A DNA stretch of 48,263 nt from Lachnospiraceae bacterium (GTDB taxonomy: Bacteria > Bacillota > Clostridia > Lachnospirales > Lachnospiraceae). Both the position numbers and the translations under genes were made by a program. A model generated the notes under the pieces. It was not told where the DNA came from. It searched no databases and was given only the letters and a program-made list of their open reading frames with translations. Below are positions 24,944 through 34,881 of this stretch, piece by piece; the first letter of the stretch is position 1; each line of letters begins with the position of its first letter. The stretch covers positions 1 to 48,263 of the forward strand of contig JAIECJ010000087.1 of assembly GCA_029068555.1 (NCBI GenBank). Direction: 5' to 3'.

Positions 24944-25777
24944 CTAGCTTTTTGTCTGTCGCTTATAATCCTTTTTTAACTGTTTTATAAGCGCCTGTGA
25001 CTGCTGACAGTATGTTTCCATCTGACCGCTAAGCTTCAGATTGGCAAGCTCTGTCACAAGCTGCCTTTCCCTTGAATCCAGCCACTTCGCATCAGCCTGC
25101 GCACACAGCTGTTCCACTCTTGTAAAGTCCTCCTCCCAATCGGGATTGTCCCTTTTAAAAGTCCCATACGCATAATCCGTAAGTGCCTTTCTGCTGGCAA
25201 GAATGTAGGCACACCTTGTCTGTCTGTCAGGGTGCAGAAGGTATGCTTCATAATACAAATCTGCCGCCTGCCTGTATGCAAAATCCATCGCATAGATGGA
25301 CGCCATATTGTAATATAAAAGTGCCCTGCCCGCGCTGTCCCTTGCAGGAATATAGTCCACTAGCTCACCATATATGGTAAGCGCCTGCCGGAACCGCCCC
25401 TGTTGATAGAGATACTCGGCGCGCTTCTTATACCGTTCAATTGTATTCAGGCTTGACTGCTCCTTCAAAACACGGTCCACCTGTTTTATCGTATTGTCAT
25501 CATACATCCCTGTCCGCTCAAATATCGTCGAGACAAAGGCTGCGACTGACACATGTTTCCGAACATATACATCCAATTCGTCTGCAAGTTCTGCAAGTCC
25601 GCATTCGTGACGAATCCAGTTTACGAGTTCCGCCGAGACAATAGAGTCATCAAGCAAATGTACCCTTTCCATAAAATAATAACATAACTCCTCTACAGAA
25701 TACAATGATATGTCGGAAAATTTTAAATAAAATGGATTTTTCGCGTAATTTCCTATACACAAGCAAACATTATTCAT
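24944..25777 (-). CDS. TPR-like protein of the DUF5717 cassette
   Basis: I do not recognise a named family. The protein (about 277 aa) has helical repeats in its middle that look like tetratricopeptide repeats: YLYQQGRFRQALTIYGELV at about 120-138 and LLYYNMASIYAMDFAYRQAA at about 152-171, then a third, weaker unit. The N-terminal 100 residues begin NNVCLCIGNYAKNPFYLKF and are not assigned. TPRs usually serve protein contacts, so a scaffold or adaptor role is likely. I start at ATG 25775-25777, eight bases after GAGGAG; another ATG lies two codons upstream. It lies between the Hsp70/actin-like gene and the coiled-coil membrane gene. Confidence 0.75.
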   Translation of the reverse strand: MNNVCLCIGNYAKNPFYLKFSDISLYSVEELCYYFMERVHLLDDSIVSAELVNWIRHECGLAELADELDVYVRKHVSVAAFVSTIFERTGMYDDNTIKQVDRVLKEQSSLNTIERYKKRAEYLYQQGRFRQALTIYGELVDYIPARDSAGRALLYYNMASIYAMDFAYRQAADLYYEAYLLHPDRQTRCAYILASRKALTDYAYGTFKRDNPDWEEDFTRVEQLCAQADAKWLDSRERQLVTELANLKLSGQMETYCQQSQALIKQLKKDYKRQTKS

Positions 25778-25804
25778 TAACATAACTCCTCTATAGAAAT
25801 AATC

Positions 25805-27151
25805 TTATGTAATTACTTCAAGCGGCAGGCACTCTTTCCATATCTGACCTGTCGATGGAAAAAATTCCCCAAACCCCTTGTCCCTGATTTCTATCTGTAC
25901 AGCACTGGCATCCTCCATATAGAACCTCAGCTCTACGCGGTTTGTCTTATTTCCCCTCACCTTAAGACCTTCCAGCGAGATTCTTGCCACCCTGGTCCTG
26001 CTTCCGTCCACCGGTGCTATATTCAGCGTAATCACATTATTTTTGACGAGCATTACATCAAAAGCTTTGTGTGCATCATACCAGTTCGTACCCGCATCGA
26101 GAATCGGATAGTAAACTTCTATCTGTCCCCTGTCACATGTCATTCCGATATTTGCCCGGAGCTTGTCCTCGGACAAATAAACATATGTAGTAGAAAGTGT
26201 TGACGGGTACGCACGCTCCCTTGCACCGTAACACGCCCCTTTGCTGAAAAGATTGTTCCCCTGAAACACACGCCTTCCACGGCACATGTATTTGAGCGAC
26301 TCTCTGCACCAGTCTTTTGAAAAGGAATCACCAAGTAAAAAAACAGATGTTATGTTGCGCTGCTCACAGTTTTTTCGCACAATCTCAAGAAGCGCTGAGT
26401 CCAGCTGCTTGTAAAATGCTCCCTTGGCAGTCTCCGATTTGTCTGACAAATCGGGTATCTTCATCTGGGGATACCTTGACGTGTCAATAAAACATGCGAT
26501 AGGATTTGTTTTTCTGTTCATTGAAAGAATATGACTCTTGATGCCGTCACTCTTGTAATCATACAAAAGAACATCATGAATCCACATCTCCTGCGGCTGG
26601 TGAATCATATACTGAAAAAAGCAGTCCTCATGGCTCAGGAAAAACACCTCCATCTTTTTCTGACCGATGCGCTTTGCTATGCCGCTGATCATCTCCATGA
26701 TGCCTGTACTTAATTCTTGCAATGTAAATGCAACAGCAGCGATGCCCTCTGTCCCTGCATACGCATATAAGACAGCAAACGTTTTTTTGATAAACAATTC
26801 AAGGAGATATTCTGCAGACAGTTCCTCTTCCCCGACCTCAATACTGACATTATTCTGAGCCAGCAGCACCAGATCTTTCACCAGTGTCCCCTGACCTTCC
26901 TCTGCGCTTTTTAGCGCGTCGTTTCCTATCAACCATGCCGTGCTTTCCTCTGCATCGTTTTTTTCGTCATATCGTTTACACAGAAGTGTCGGTATATTAT
27001 ACCGTTCCTCTCCCATCACCAGGCTGACTGTATCAGGCATACTCTGGTTATATCTGCAATAACTTATCTGTGAATAATCATTCCCAAGATCAAAGCCAAC
27101 TACCACTTTATTCTTCTTTGTCATCTCATCTAGTGTCTTATCAATCAGCAT
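25805..27151 (-). CDS. DUF5716-type Hsp70/actin-like ATPase-fold protein
   Basis: The N-terminus has VVVGFDLGNDYSQISY (residues 16-31), the phosphate-1 loop pattern of the Hsp70/actin/sugar kinase fold. Later, SVFLLGDSFSKDWC resembles the adenosine motif, and FSKGACYGARE resembles the closing Gly-Ala helix of Hsp70 proteins. The C-terminal third (about 320-448) is beta-rich and reads like a peptide-binding or Ig-like domain. I recall such proteins as DUF5716. I start at ATG 27149-27151 (448 aa) because AAAGGAAG lies seven bases upstream; a GTG/ATG pair at 27193-27196 overlapping the DUF5717 stop is the alternative. Function is unknown. Confidence 0.75.
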   Translation of the reverse strand: MLIDKTLDEMTKKNKVVVGFDLGNDYSQISYCRYNQSMPDTVSLVMGEERYNIPTLLCKRYDEKNDAEESTAWLIGNDALKSAEEGQGTLVKDLVLLAQNNVSIEVGEEELSAEYLLELFIKKTFAVLYAYAGTEGIAAVAFTLQELSTGIMEMISGIAKRIGQKKMEVFFLSHEDCFFQYMIHQPQEMWIHDVLLYDYKSDGIKSHILSMNRKTNPIACFIDTSRYPQMKIPDLSDKSETAKGAFYKQLDSALLEIVRKNCEQRNITSVFLLGDSFSKDWCRESLKYMCRGRRVFQGNNLFSKGACYGARERAYPSTLSTTYVYLSEDKLRANIGMTCDRGQIEVYYPILDAGTNWYDAHKAFDVMLVKNNVITLNIAPVDGSRTRVARISLEGLKVRGNKTNRVELRFYMEDASAVQIEIRDKGFGEFFPSTGQIWKECLPLEVIT

Positions 27152-27192
27152 CTCACAACTTCCTTTCAAGAATATCATCGGTACGTCTGTCA

Positions 27193-30100
27193 TCACAGAA
27201 CACGGAACAACTCCCTGACACAGAAATCCTGATATAAGTAATCTTCTGTCAATTGTTGTGCGGTTGCGCCGTCCTGAAGGCTGATACTTATCATAATGTC
27301 ATTTAATATATTAAACCGGTCAGCTGTTTCGCTGCTCTCAAAAGTTTCTTCTGCCTTTCCAGACAAGGTTCCGCTCTGTGTCACATGCTCCTGTGGGGTG
27401 TTTCCTTCTTCAAAACAGCTCTCTGTTATATAATACTGTAATATTTCTCCATGAAATAACTGGAACATCCCCACGTATATTCCCGCGTACATTTCCTGCA
27501 TCACCTTGATATCATAGCGCTCATAATTTATCTCATCCGCAGCATTATCCGCATTCTCTCCCTCCATAGTGTCATCGTCAAATGCATAATGGATATACAC
27601 CTGACTCTGTGGCTGCGTGCGATACTCAATGAAAATACTATCCTTGATGTAATGCAGCTCCGGCACCATATCCACAAATCTGACATAAAACGGAAAATAG
27701 ATTTCATCTTTCAAAAATTCTTGTATCAGCTGCCTTACCGTATCGTCGGGTATCTCCATATTTTGCCTGTTTTCCGCCCAAAATTTCAACAGTGCCAGAC
27801 TACATCCCCTGTCGGTCAGCTCACCTCTTGCGAATTTCAGATACAGCATATCAAAAACTTCAGGGCAGACAATCGCCTCACAGACAAAATAATCGTATGA
27901 CATATCTATAAGGATTTTATTAACCAACGCCGCGTCATGCCCCTCACAGTGCGCATAAGATATCAAAATCTCGTCGCGGTTTTGTATCATAACACCTGTG
28001 TACTCTGTCTGCCTAAGTATGCGTTCCATAATAAGTCTAGTCTCTAACTCCAAGTCCACGGCGGACTTCCACAGCTTTCGCAGTTCTGCGACCTTTCCGT
28101 CATAATTTATCATTAAATAACGAAGGATATTTTCATCATACTTCATATTTTTGTAAATATAGTGCGCCACATTTACCAGAAATTCTTCATACTCAAACTC
28201 CCTGCTGACAATGCGCTTGCTCACAAGCCGTGCCACAGACTTTGGATCTACGTCTGTCACTCCGTAGGATTTTATCCAATAATATGCCTTATCAAACATT
28301 CCCCGGGATATCAGATATTTGATGAACTCTGCCCGCTCAGCTGCTTCCATTTGATCCGCTTCTATATCCTCCAAAAATGTATCCAGCTCGCCAATCATGT
28401 CATTATCATAGTAAAATCTCAGAAGTTTCGTGCGGATCTCCTTTTTAAAGCTTTCCACAATCAGCGGCGACTCTGCTAGATTTTTAAACCGAGCGACATT
28501 ATCCTGTGATATTGTCACATAATTTTTTTCCACCTCGCACAGATAAATGTCAAAGCTCAGGCGCCCCTGCATATAGCCGCTGACATATCCCAGCTGCCGC
28601 TTTGGTTCCATAAGCTGTTTATTCTCATAATGTATGCTCTTTGTAAACCGGTTTCCTCTTTCATCCTGCAGAAACAGCTTATACTCACTTCCATATATAG
28701 GAATCATGCTGATATGGTTTTCCACCGGATATGAGCTTTCACCGTTTACCTTCTCATGTATGACAACAATACTTTTTACATTTGGATTATCCACATAAAT
28801 GCGGTGCATAAAGAGCAATGGTGTGTAGGCATATGCCGTCTCATCCGTAATCATCTGCGGCGCCAGCATATTCTTATACAAGTATGCGAGGTTTTCATTG
28901 ATATGTCCCAGCTTAATCTGATCCACCACAAACCGTTCTATCGCAATGCGGTAGCTCTGCTCCAAATCCGGATTTTTTTCCTTGTTTCGAATGACATAGG
29001 CATACAAAAAAGCGTTCAACTCATAGTCCAGGCTGCTCTGATACGCAAAGTACATCAGAACCATTTTCGGTATCTCTATATTTTCTTTGATGTCTCCATA
29101 CTTGTCAAGTTCCAGCGACATCATATAATATTCATAAAGCCCTGTCACCCGCACTGAATACTCTACACCAAGCGCATACCACGGAAAATAATCTACCCCT
29201 TTCTTATCGCCTAGTATCAAAATATGACAGATAGATGCAACTGTCTGAGGCGATTTATATGCATTGTATATTTCCCCGAATATCCTGACTAGCAGTGTCG
29301 AATACTCTTTCTTGCGCACAGCAAGATACTGAAGCTGTTCTATCAGTTCCGGTCTTAATTTCTTCTGTCTTGCACCATACCATAACACATACTCTTCAAA
29401 TCGGTCCAGTTTCAATAAAAAAGTCGGATTGGCGTTAAGCAGCAAAACCGCTTCACACAGAAGCATCGGGCTTGTGCAGCCATTCTGAAACATTTCCTCC
29501 ATAAACTGCCACCGAAGCTCCCTGCTGCGCAAAAGCTCTTCATTCATTTGCAGCACAAACCAGCCAAGTTTCCATTGCGCCGGATTATTGGCATATATCG
29601 TCTCGATTTCATCACTGGCTTCCTTTACATATTCTTCTTCACATTGAATCAGGGTCGTCAGGTACAGGTAATAACAGTTCTGAAAAATATTCCCTGGCTC
29701 CTTTGACAGTCTCTTCTCAAGCATGTCAAGGTACCATCCTGCCTCGTTAAAGCGCTCTTTTGCAATAAGAAGCTGCACTCTATACAGATTGTACAAAATA
29801 CTGTCCTCGTCAATCTCCAGAAGTACTTCCAGCTCCTTTTCAAAACGGTCAATCCACCGGACATCTGTCTGTTTGTCCAGGCGCATGCCCGCATATGCAT
29901 CAACCATATTACATAACGCCCGTCTTTGTTTTCGATTGTCATTTTTTCTCTCTGGCTCATCCTCCATCAATATATCAAATGGTATCGTATAGTTATTGCA
30001 CGCGTCGGAAAAAATAACACTCCCGCTGTTTAATCCATTATGCAGTCTGGCCGCATCAATATATATATCAAAATCACATATGTTATTGCAAAAATCAGCA

Positions 30101-30798
30101 TTGGTTAACACCTGTCTGTCTGTACTTATAAATTCACCTGTTATTCTTACATCAACACAGCTATAGCCCCACCCGCTTTTTGTGATGACAACCCTTTTTA
30201 CAATACTGTCCTGCACATCTTCAAGCAAAAATCCTTCTATATCAAAAGAATATATAACAGGTGTCTTTTTGTTTACTTCAATCAGGAATTCCTCCACATT
30301 TTGTTCATTTTCCTCATTTTTTGACAGCCCTACATATGACAACAAAGCATTTTTGTCACTTTTATGCAGTATCGAAGCAAAGTTCCGGGAATAAAACAGC
30401 GCCACCGCGCCCTTCCAGTCTGTCTGTGCCAGATTTGTAAAATGAAACAAATTCTTGATCGTTCCGAGTGAACTCTGAAGCTGTGGTTTCTGAACGTTGA
30501 CTACATATGGTATTGCGTATTCTCCACAATTGCATATAAACACAAACTCTCCCTTGATATTGCTGCCTGCCTGGGCAGTTGTCCCGTCAAAGCAATAAGC
30601 AATTTGTGTCTGCCCGCCATGAAATTCTGTCTCATATAATCTCATTCTTGTATCTGATGAATATATTTTCCCCTCAGCATACTGATCAGCTGCATATATG
30701 GTAAAGCTTTCCTCAACAATATCCCCCGGCTCCACACACAATTCTATGCTCTGACAAGAAAATTCAAGATACGCCGGCTTCTCCCTGTTGTCACTCAT
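27193..30798 (-). CDS. DUF5717-type large protein (1201 aa)
   Basis: This is a very large protein with no signal peptide or membrane segment. The first roughly 280 residues are beta-rich and contain two Ig-like stretches (around EESFTIYAADQYAEG and KRVVITKSGWGYSCVDVRI). The long remainder is mostly helical with irregular TPR/HEAT-like repeats. I recall this architecture as DUF5717, found next to DUF5716 in clostridia; the function is not known to me. AAGGAG lies just upstream of the ATG. It opens the four-gene cassette from its own promoter at 30832-30860. Its size and repeats suggest a scaffold for the Hsp70-like partner encoded directly downstream. Confidence 0.75.
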   Translation of the reverse strand: MSDNREKPAYLEFSCQSIELCVEPGDIVEESFTIYAADQYAEGKIYSSDTRMRLYETEFHGGQTQIAYCFDGTTAQAGSNIKGEFVFICNCGEYAIPYVVNVQKPQLQSSLGTIKNLFHFTNLAQTDWKGAVALFYSRNFASILHKSDKNALLSYVGLSKNEENEQNVEEFLIEVNKKTPVIYSFDIEGFLLEDVQDSIVKRVVITKSGWGYSCVDVRITGEFISTDRQVLTNADFCNNICDFDIYIDAARLHNGLNSGSVIFSDACNNYTIPFDILMEDEPERKNDNRKQRRALCNMVDAYAGMRLDKQTDVRWIDRFEKELEVLLEIDEDSILYNLYRVQLLIAKERFNEAGWYLDMLEKRLSKEPGNIFQNCYYLYLTTLIQCEEEYVKEASDEIETIYANNPAQWKLGWFVLQMNEELLRSRELRWQFMEEMFQNGCTSPMLLCEAVLLLNANPTFLLKLDRFEEYVLWYGARQKKLRPELIEQLQYLAVRKKEYSTLLVRIFGEIYNAYKSPQTVASICHILILGDKKGVDYFPWYALGVEYSVRVTGLYEYYMMSLELDKYGDIKENIEIPKMVLMYFAYQSSLDYELNAFLYAYVIRNKEKNPDLEQSYRIAIERFVVDQIKLGHINENLAYLYKNMLAPQMITDETAYAYTPLLFMHRIYVDNPNVKSIVVIHEKVNGESSYPVENHISMIPIYGSEYKLFLQDERGNRFTKSIHYENKQLMEPKRQLGYVSGYMQGRLSFDIYLCEVEKNYVTISQDNVARFKNLAESPLIVESFKKEIRTKLLRFYYDNDMIGELDTFLEDIEADQMEAAERAEFIKYLISRGMFDKAYYWIKSYGVTDVDPKSVARLVSKRIVSREFEYEEFLVNVAHYIYKNMKYDENILRYLMINYDGKVAELRKLWKSAVDLELETRLIMERILRQTEYTGVMIQNRDEILISYAHCEGHDAALVNKILIDMSYDYFVCEAIVCPEVFDMLYLKFARGELTDRGCSLALLKFWAENRQNMEIPDDTVRQLIQEFLKDEIYFPFYVRFVDMVPELHYIKDSIFIEYRTQPQSQVYIHYAFDDDTMEGENADNAADEINYERYDIKVMQEMYAGIYVGMFQLFHGEILQYYITESCFEEGNTPQEHVTQSGTLSGKAEETFESSETADRFNILNDIMISISLQDGATAQQLTEDYLYQDFCVRELFRVL

Positions 30799-30831
30799 TG
30801 TTTCACTCCTTAAAAATCATAATCATCTTTT

Positions 30832-30860
30832 AGTATACCTTATTGTTTGACATAAAACAA
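30832..30860 (-). promoter_or_regulatory. Promoter of the DUF5717 cassette
   Basis: On the minus strand, TTGTTT (30855-30860) and TATACT (30832-30837) are separated by 17 bases, about 30 bases before the ATG. The -35 coincides with the U-tract of the terminator at 30863-30902. Confidence 0.6.
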
Positions 30861-30862
30861 CA

Positions 30863-30902
30863 CGCAAAAACGTTAGTTTTATACAAAACTAACGTTTTTG
30901 CG
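30863..30902 (-). terminator. Strong terminator after the hybrid kinase
   Basis: A perfect 18-bp inverted repeat (arms 30863-30880 and 30885-30902, loop GTAT on the minus strand) is followed by TGTTGTTTT. It lies about 80 bases beyond the hybrid kinase stop and three bases from the next promoter's -35. Confidence 0.8.
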
Positions 30903-30979
30903 ACAAAATATCTGTTACTGTTCATTCCGTGCCCGTAACGTGTAAAAATCCATGCAAAGTTTGCCTCGCAAATGAATTT

Positions 30980-33900
30980 TTACTTAGAACAAATATCCTT
31001 CAATGTCTGGTACAGCTTATCAACATCCACCGGTTTTGAAAGATAACCATTCATGCCGCACTCCACTGATTTCTTCAAATCATCATCAAAGGCATTTGCT
31101 GACATCGCTATGATTGGGATTGTCCGACAGTCTGCCCTTTCCATTGCACGTATGGCACGTGTCGCATCAAGCCCGTTCATCACAGGCATCAGAATATCCA
31201 TCAGGATAATATCATATCTGCCTGGTTCTGTATTCTTGATTTTATCAACAGCATCAGAACCATCATGAACACACTCCACATCAAATCCAAAGTCCTCAAG
31301 CAGGCATTGCGCAATTTCGGCGTTCAGTTCATTGTCCTCAACAATAAGCACACGGAACCCATCAAACGAAAAACGTTCCTCAACTTCATTTTCCTCCGCA
31401 GCATTCTGTATGCGCTCTATAGTGATGTCAAAATAAAATCTGCTTCCCTTTCCCGGTTCACTTTCAAGCTGAATCATACTTCCCATCAGCTGAACCAATC
31501 TGCTGCTTATCGAAAGTCCCAATCCTGTTCCCTGCTGTTTGGACACGTTGGAAGTGCTTGCCACCCGTTCAAATGACCGGAATATTCTCTTTTGATCCTC
31601 CTTATGGATTCCCACTCCTGAGTCCTCAACCTCAAAATAAATGTGTGACATCTGCCCGTCGCCGCTATTTTCATGGATTCTAAGCAGGACCTTACCGCCT
31701 TTTGGCGTGAATTTTACAGCATTTCCAAGCAGATTAATCAGCACCTGACTTATACGCAGCCTGTCAGCAAAAAACCATCTGTGTGTAAATTGAATATCCT
31801 GCTCAAACGCAATTCCTTTCATCTCCGCCTGTGGTCTTATTACCTCTCTGACTGTATCCACCATCTCCTGAATGTCAAAATTTTCAGGTTCCAGATGCAT
31901 CTTCCCACTTTCAATTCTCGACATATCAAGGATATCGTTAATAAGCCCAAGCAGATATTTGGACGAGCTTTGTATCTTGCCAAGGCAATCCTCAATCCGT
32001 TCCCTGCTCTGGTTCTGCTGCAGCGCTATCGCCGCCATACCAATGATACCATTCATTGGTGTGCGGATCTCATGACTCATCCGTGAGAGAAATTCTGATT
32101 TCGCTTTGCTTGCAAGGTCATGCTGCTGCTGATTCAGCTGACTCTGTATAACGCTTCCGACATCAATCATTCTCTGGCGTACCTCACTATCATGAATAGT
32201 TTCAGAGGCAATCCCTGCAATACACACATTTCCGCTATAACTGCCATTATCATACAATGGAATCACAATCCCCTGCTGTCCCTCTCTGATATTCAAAAAT
32301 TTCTGAAGTAATAAATCTGTGCTTTCTTCTACTGTAAAGGATTGTATCTGCCCTTTTCCAATCCATCTTTGAAAGGACTCCCATTCTTCCTGTGTGTACT
32401 GGTTTACATTTTTCATTCCGGACTGCCCACTTTGATGCCATTGATACTCAAGATAATTCGAATAAAAATCATGTCTGATAATCGTCGTTATCACATCCGA
32501 CGCTCCATATCTTCGTCCGATTTTGCTAAGAATCAGCATCATCTGTGCCGGAAGGTTTGAACCTCTTCCAAACAGATTCAATGCCAGCAGGGACAAAGAT
32601 GTCTCCTCTCCATAATCATTGGAGACAATTTGTCTGGCTTTCAACGGAGGCAGTTCTATCCCCTCTTTCCTGGGTATATCCTCATAAAACAAATATTTTA
32701 CAGACGCACTCTCCTGTATCATACTCTCTGCACATTTCGCCCGCCGAATTTGTCCTTTATCGGACATTCCATCGGTTGTCTGTACCAGTCCGATACGAAT
32801 GTCAAGACTTAATACAGTATTGTCAAACAGAGTCTCAAGTCCATTGACAAGCCGCTTGGCATATTCTTGTGCCTGCGCACGTGTGCTCTGCTCAAGCCAT
32901 ATTGCAAATTCACTGATATTATGTCGGATAACAAGTGCTTTCCCACATTCACGAATTACATCTCCTGCCTGTTCGAGAATCAAATCCCCAAACACAATGC
33001 CATTCGCTTTACTCAGGCTGCGTATATTGGCAATATCCAGAAATACCATAACACCTTTTGGCTGTTTCTTCCTGCATTCCTCAAGCTTTTCCATTCCCGC
33101 ATTGTAAGTGTATGCACCTGTAAGTCCATCCGTGGTAAGCCTTACAAGCTGCTCCTGTTCCTGCTCTTTTATTTTCTGAATATTGCGGATACTCCCTATC
33201 AGCTTATAGCGGTTGCCATCCGCATCATAAACCACTTTTCCGTATAAACCAATCCATGTATATCCCTCCTGTTCGGGCAGCAGCAGCCGAAACTCAAGCG
33301 ATGCCTCGTCAGGAATATTGCTAAAAAATCGACTGACAGAATCCCTGTCCTCATAAGCTATCAGATTTAAATCAATCAGACTATCCCCGTCACATTTCCA
33401 AATACCGTTCATTTTGTGCTCATTCACCAGATCAATCTGATGGTTGCGGATATTGTAGGAAAAGAATGCATCATCTGTACTCTCCACCGCAATCCGATAG
33501 CGTTCCTTCTCCTCAATCAGTATCGTCTCCGACTTTTTCCTCCGCTCTGTCAGATCCCTGATTACATCATAAAGCGCATCAATCTCACGTATTCCCGATA
33601 TGCGGAAGTCCTCAAGCTCCCTGCTCTCACTGCCAATACATTCCATCAGATTTTTAATCGGTCTTGTCAGGTGCAGAACAATAATATAGATTCCCACAAC
33701 ACCAAACACGAGTCCAATCAATATCGCAATCCCAAGCCATATATAAATCTGCTGGCTTATACCAAAAAATTCCTCCTCAATATTCAGCCCAATCAACACC
33801 CAGTCCGTGTCCGCATAAGGAGCAAACTTACCGTACAGCTTCAATGGACAGGTTACAGCATATATCTTTTGTTTTCCGAACCGAATTCCGGTCACCTGCT

Positions 33901-34876
33901 TAAGCATACCGTAGTCCGCACCGTCCAGATGAAACAGCTCTCCCTGCGACTCTAGCATGCCATACAGCATCCCTTTTCCGGCATATATGCTATAATCCCC
34001 ATTCCCGTCATTATGTGCCAGAAGGTAACCTGCCTGCTGGCTGCTATTCAGCTCTGAAACCGGCAGAAATTCATAAAGATATGCCGTTGAAATCTCAATG
34101 CCAAGCACGGCATATACCTTTCCCTCATAACGCAGCGGAACAGAGTATGTAATCATCTCATGTGAATCGTTTGGATTATTCTCAAGTATAAATGGCTTAG
34201 ACCAATATCCCAAATCTTCTGTCCCTGCATCCGGGTTCTCCTCACCCGCACGCCATGGCTCATAAAAGAAATTGTCAGAATTCCTCTGACTTTGTCCCAG
34301 CATGTGAAAACGTGTTGTCCAGCATGTGTCAAGCGGTACACTATAATTTCTGGACAACTCCTTTGCACCTTTCTCCAACAATATATCAGTCCCATTTATG
34401 CTTTTGCTCTCCGGCGCGGAATCCCTGATAAAAAATCCACTGAATTCTGACACATCCGACCTGGTTCCGTCCGTCAGAACCAAAAAAACTCCGGATGAAA
34501 AGTTATTCTGCAGGGCTTTCAGGCACTCCGGAAAAAATAACGCAAGCAATTCCTGACAACTGGCATTGTCCTGTAAAAGCTGATTCAAAGTCATCTGCTT
34601 TTCCGCCAAAAAGTTACTTAACACCTCGTCCATGACAAGTTCTTCGTCCAGTATGGAATTCCACCGCTGTGTCATCTCATTCTCCAGGATAATTTTTCTG
34701 TTTTCCACAATCTTTGACATCATGCTAACCGAATAATCCTGAATCATTTCCAATACATGTCTGGCTGCAAGCGTCCCGACTGTAAGCAAACTTTGAATCA
34801 GCATAATTGCAATCAGCGGTATTAAAAACATTTTAAATATCGTATGCTTTTTATTGTTTCTTGATTTCAGCCCCAT
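30980..34876 (-). CDS. Hybrid sensor histidine kinase with degenerate GGDEF
   Basis: This is a 1298-aa membrane sensor. Order of parts: TM1 at about 14-34; a large extracellular dCache-like domain to about 375; TM2 near 378-400; a HAMP-like linker; a PAS domain near 455-570; and a GGDEF-like domain (LTTDGLTGAYTYN) in which HNISEF replaces the catalytic GG[D/E]EF, so cyclase activity is unlikely. A GAF-like region follows, then HisKA with H935 (SHEIRTPMN), an HATPase domain (DSGVGI, GTGLGLSI) and a C-terminal receiver with phospho-acceptor D1227 (ILMDILMP). It starts five bases after a solute-binding lipoprotein gene. No separate output regulator is next to it. Confidence 0.93.
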   Translation of the reverse strand: MGLKSRNNKKHTIFKMFLIPLIAIMLIQSLLTVGTLAARHVLEMIQDYSVSMMSKIVENRKIILENEMTQRWNSILDEELVMDEVLSNFLAEKQMTLNQLLQDNASCQELLALFFPECLKALQNNFSSGVFLVLTDGTRSDVSEFSGFFIRDSAPESKSINGTDILLEKGAKELSRNYSVPLDTCWTTRFHMLGQSQRNSDNFFYEPWRAGEENPDAGTEDLGYWSKPFILENNPNDSHEMITYSVPLRYEGKVYAVLGIEISTAYLYEFLPVSELNSSQQAGYLLAHNDGNGDYSIYAGKGMLYGMLESQGELFHLDGADYGMLKQVTGIRFGKQKIYAVTCPLKLYGKFAPYADTDWVLIGLNIEEEFFGISQQIYIWLGIAILIGLVFGVVGIYIIVLHLTRPIKNLMECIGSESRELEDFRISGIREIDALYDVIRDLTERRKKSETILIEEKERYRIAVESTDDAFFSYNIRNHQIDLVNEHKMNGIWKCDGDSLIDLNLIAYEDRDSVSRFFSNIPDEASLEFRLLLPEQEGYTWIGLYGKVVYDADGNRYKLIGSIRNIQKIKEQEQEQLVRLTTDGLTGAYTYNAGMEKLEECRKKQPKGVMVFLDIANIRSLSKANGIVFGDLILEQAGDVIRECGKALVIRHNISEFAIWLEQSTRAQAQEYAKRLVNGLETLFDNTVLSLDIRIGLVQTTDGMSDKGQIRRAKCAESMIQESASVKYLFYEDIPRKEGIELPPLKARQIVSNDYGEETSLSLLALNLFGRGSNLPAQMMLILSKIGRRYGASDVITTIIRHDFYSNYLEYQWHQSGQSGMKNVNQYTQEEWESFQRWIGKGQIQSFTVEESTDLLLQKFLNIREGQQGIVIPLYDNGSYSGNVCIAGIASETIHDSEVRQRMIDVGSVIQSQLNQQQHDLASKAKSEFLSRMSHEIRTPMNGIIGMAAIALQQNQSRERIEDCLGKIQSSSKYLLGLINDILDMSRIESGKMHLEPENFDIQEMVDTVREVIRPQAEMKGIAFEQDIQFTHRWFFADRLRISQVLINLLGNAVKFTPKGGKVLLRIHENSGDGQMSHIYFEVEDSGVGIHKEDQKRIFRSFERVASTSNVSKQQGTGLGLSISSRLVQLMGSMIQLESEPGKGSRFYFDITIERIQNAAEENEVEERFSFDGFRVLIVEDNELNAEIAQCLLEDFGFDVECVHDGSDAVDKIKNTEPGRYDIILMDILMPVMNGLDATRAIRAMERADCRTIPIIAMSANAFDDDLKKSVECGMNGYLSKPVDVDKLYQTLKDICSK

Positions 34877-34881
34877 ATCTA

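Noticed and set aside
30914-30939. A partial match to the MITE ends (GTTACTGTTCA ... GTAAC)
   Set aside because: The internal part does not match the element and there are no 8-bp flanking repeats. It is probably chance or a very old remnant.
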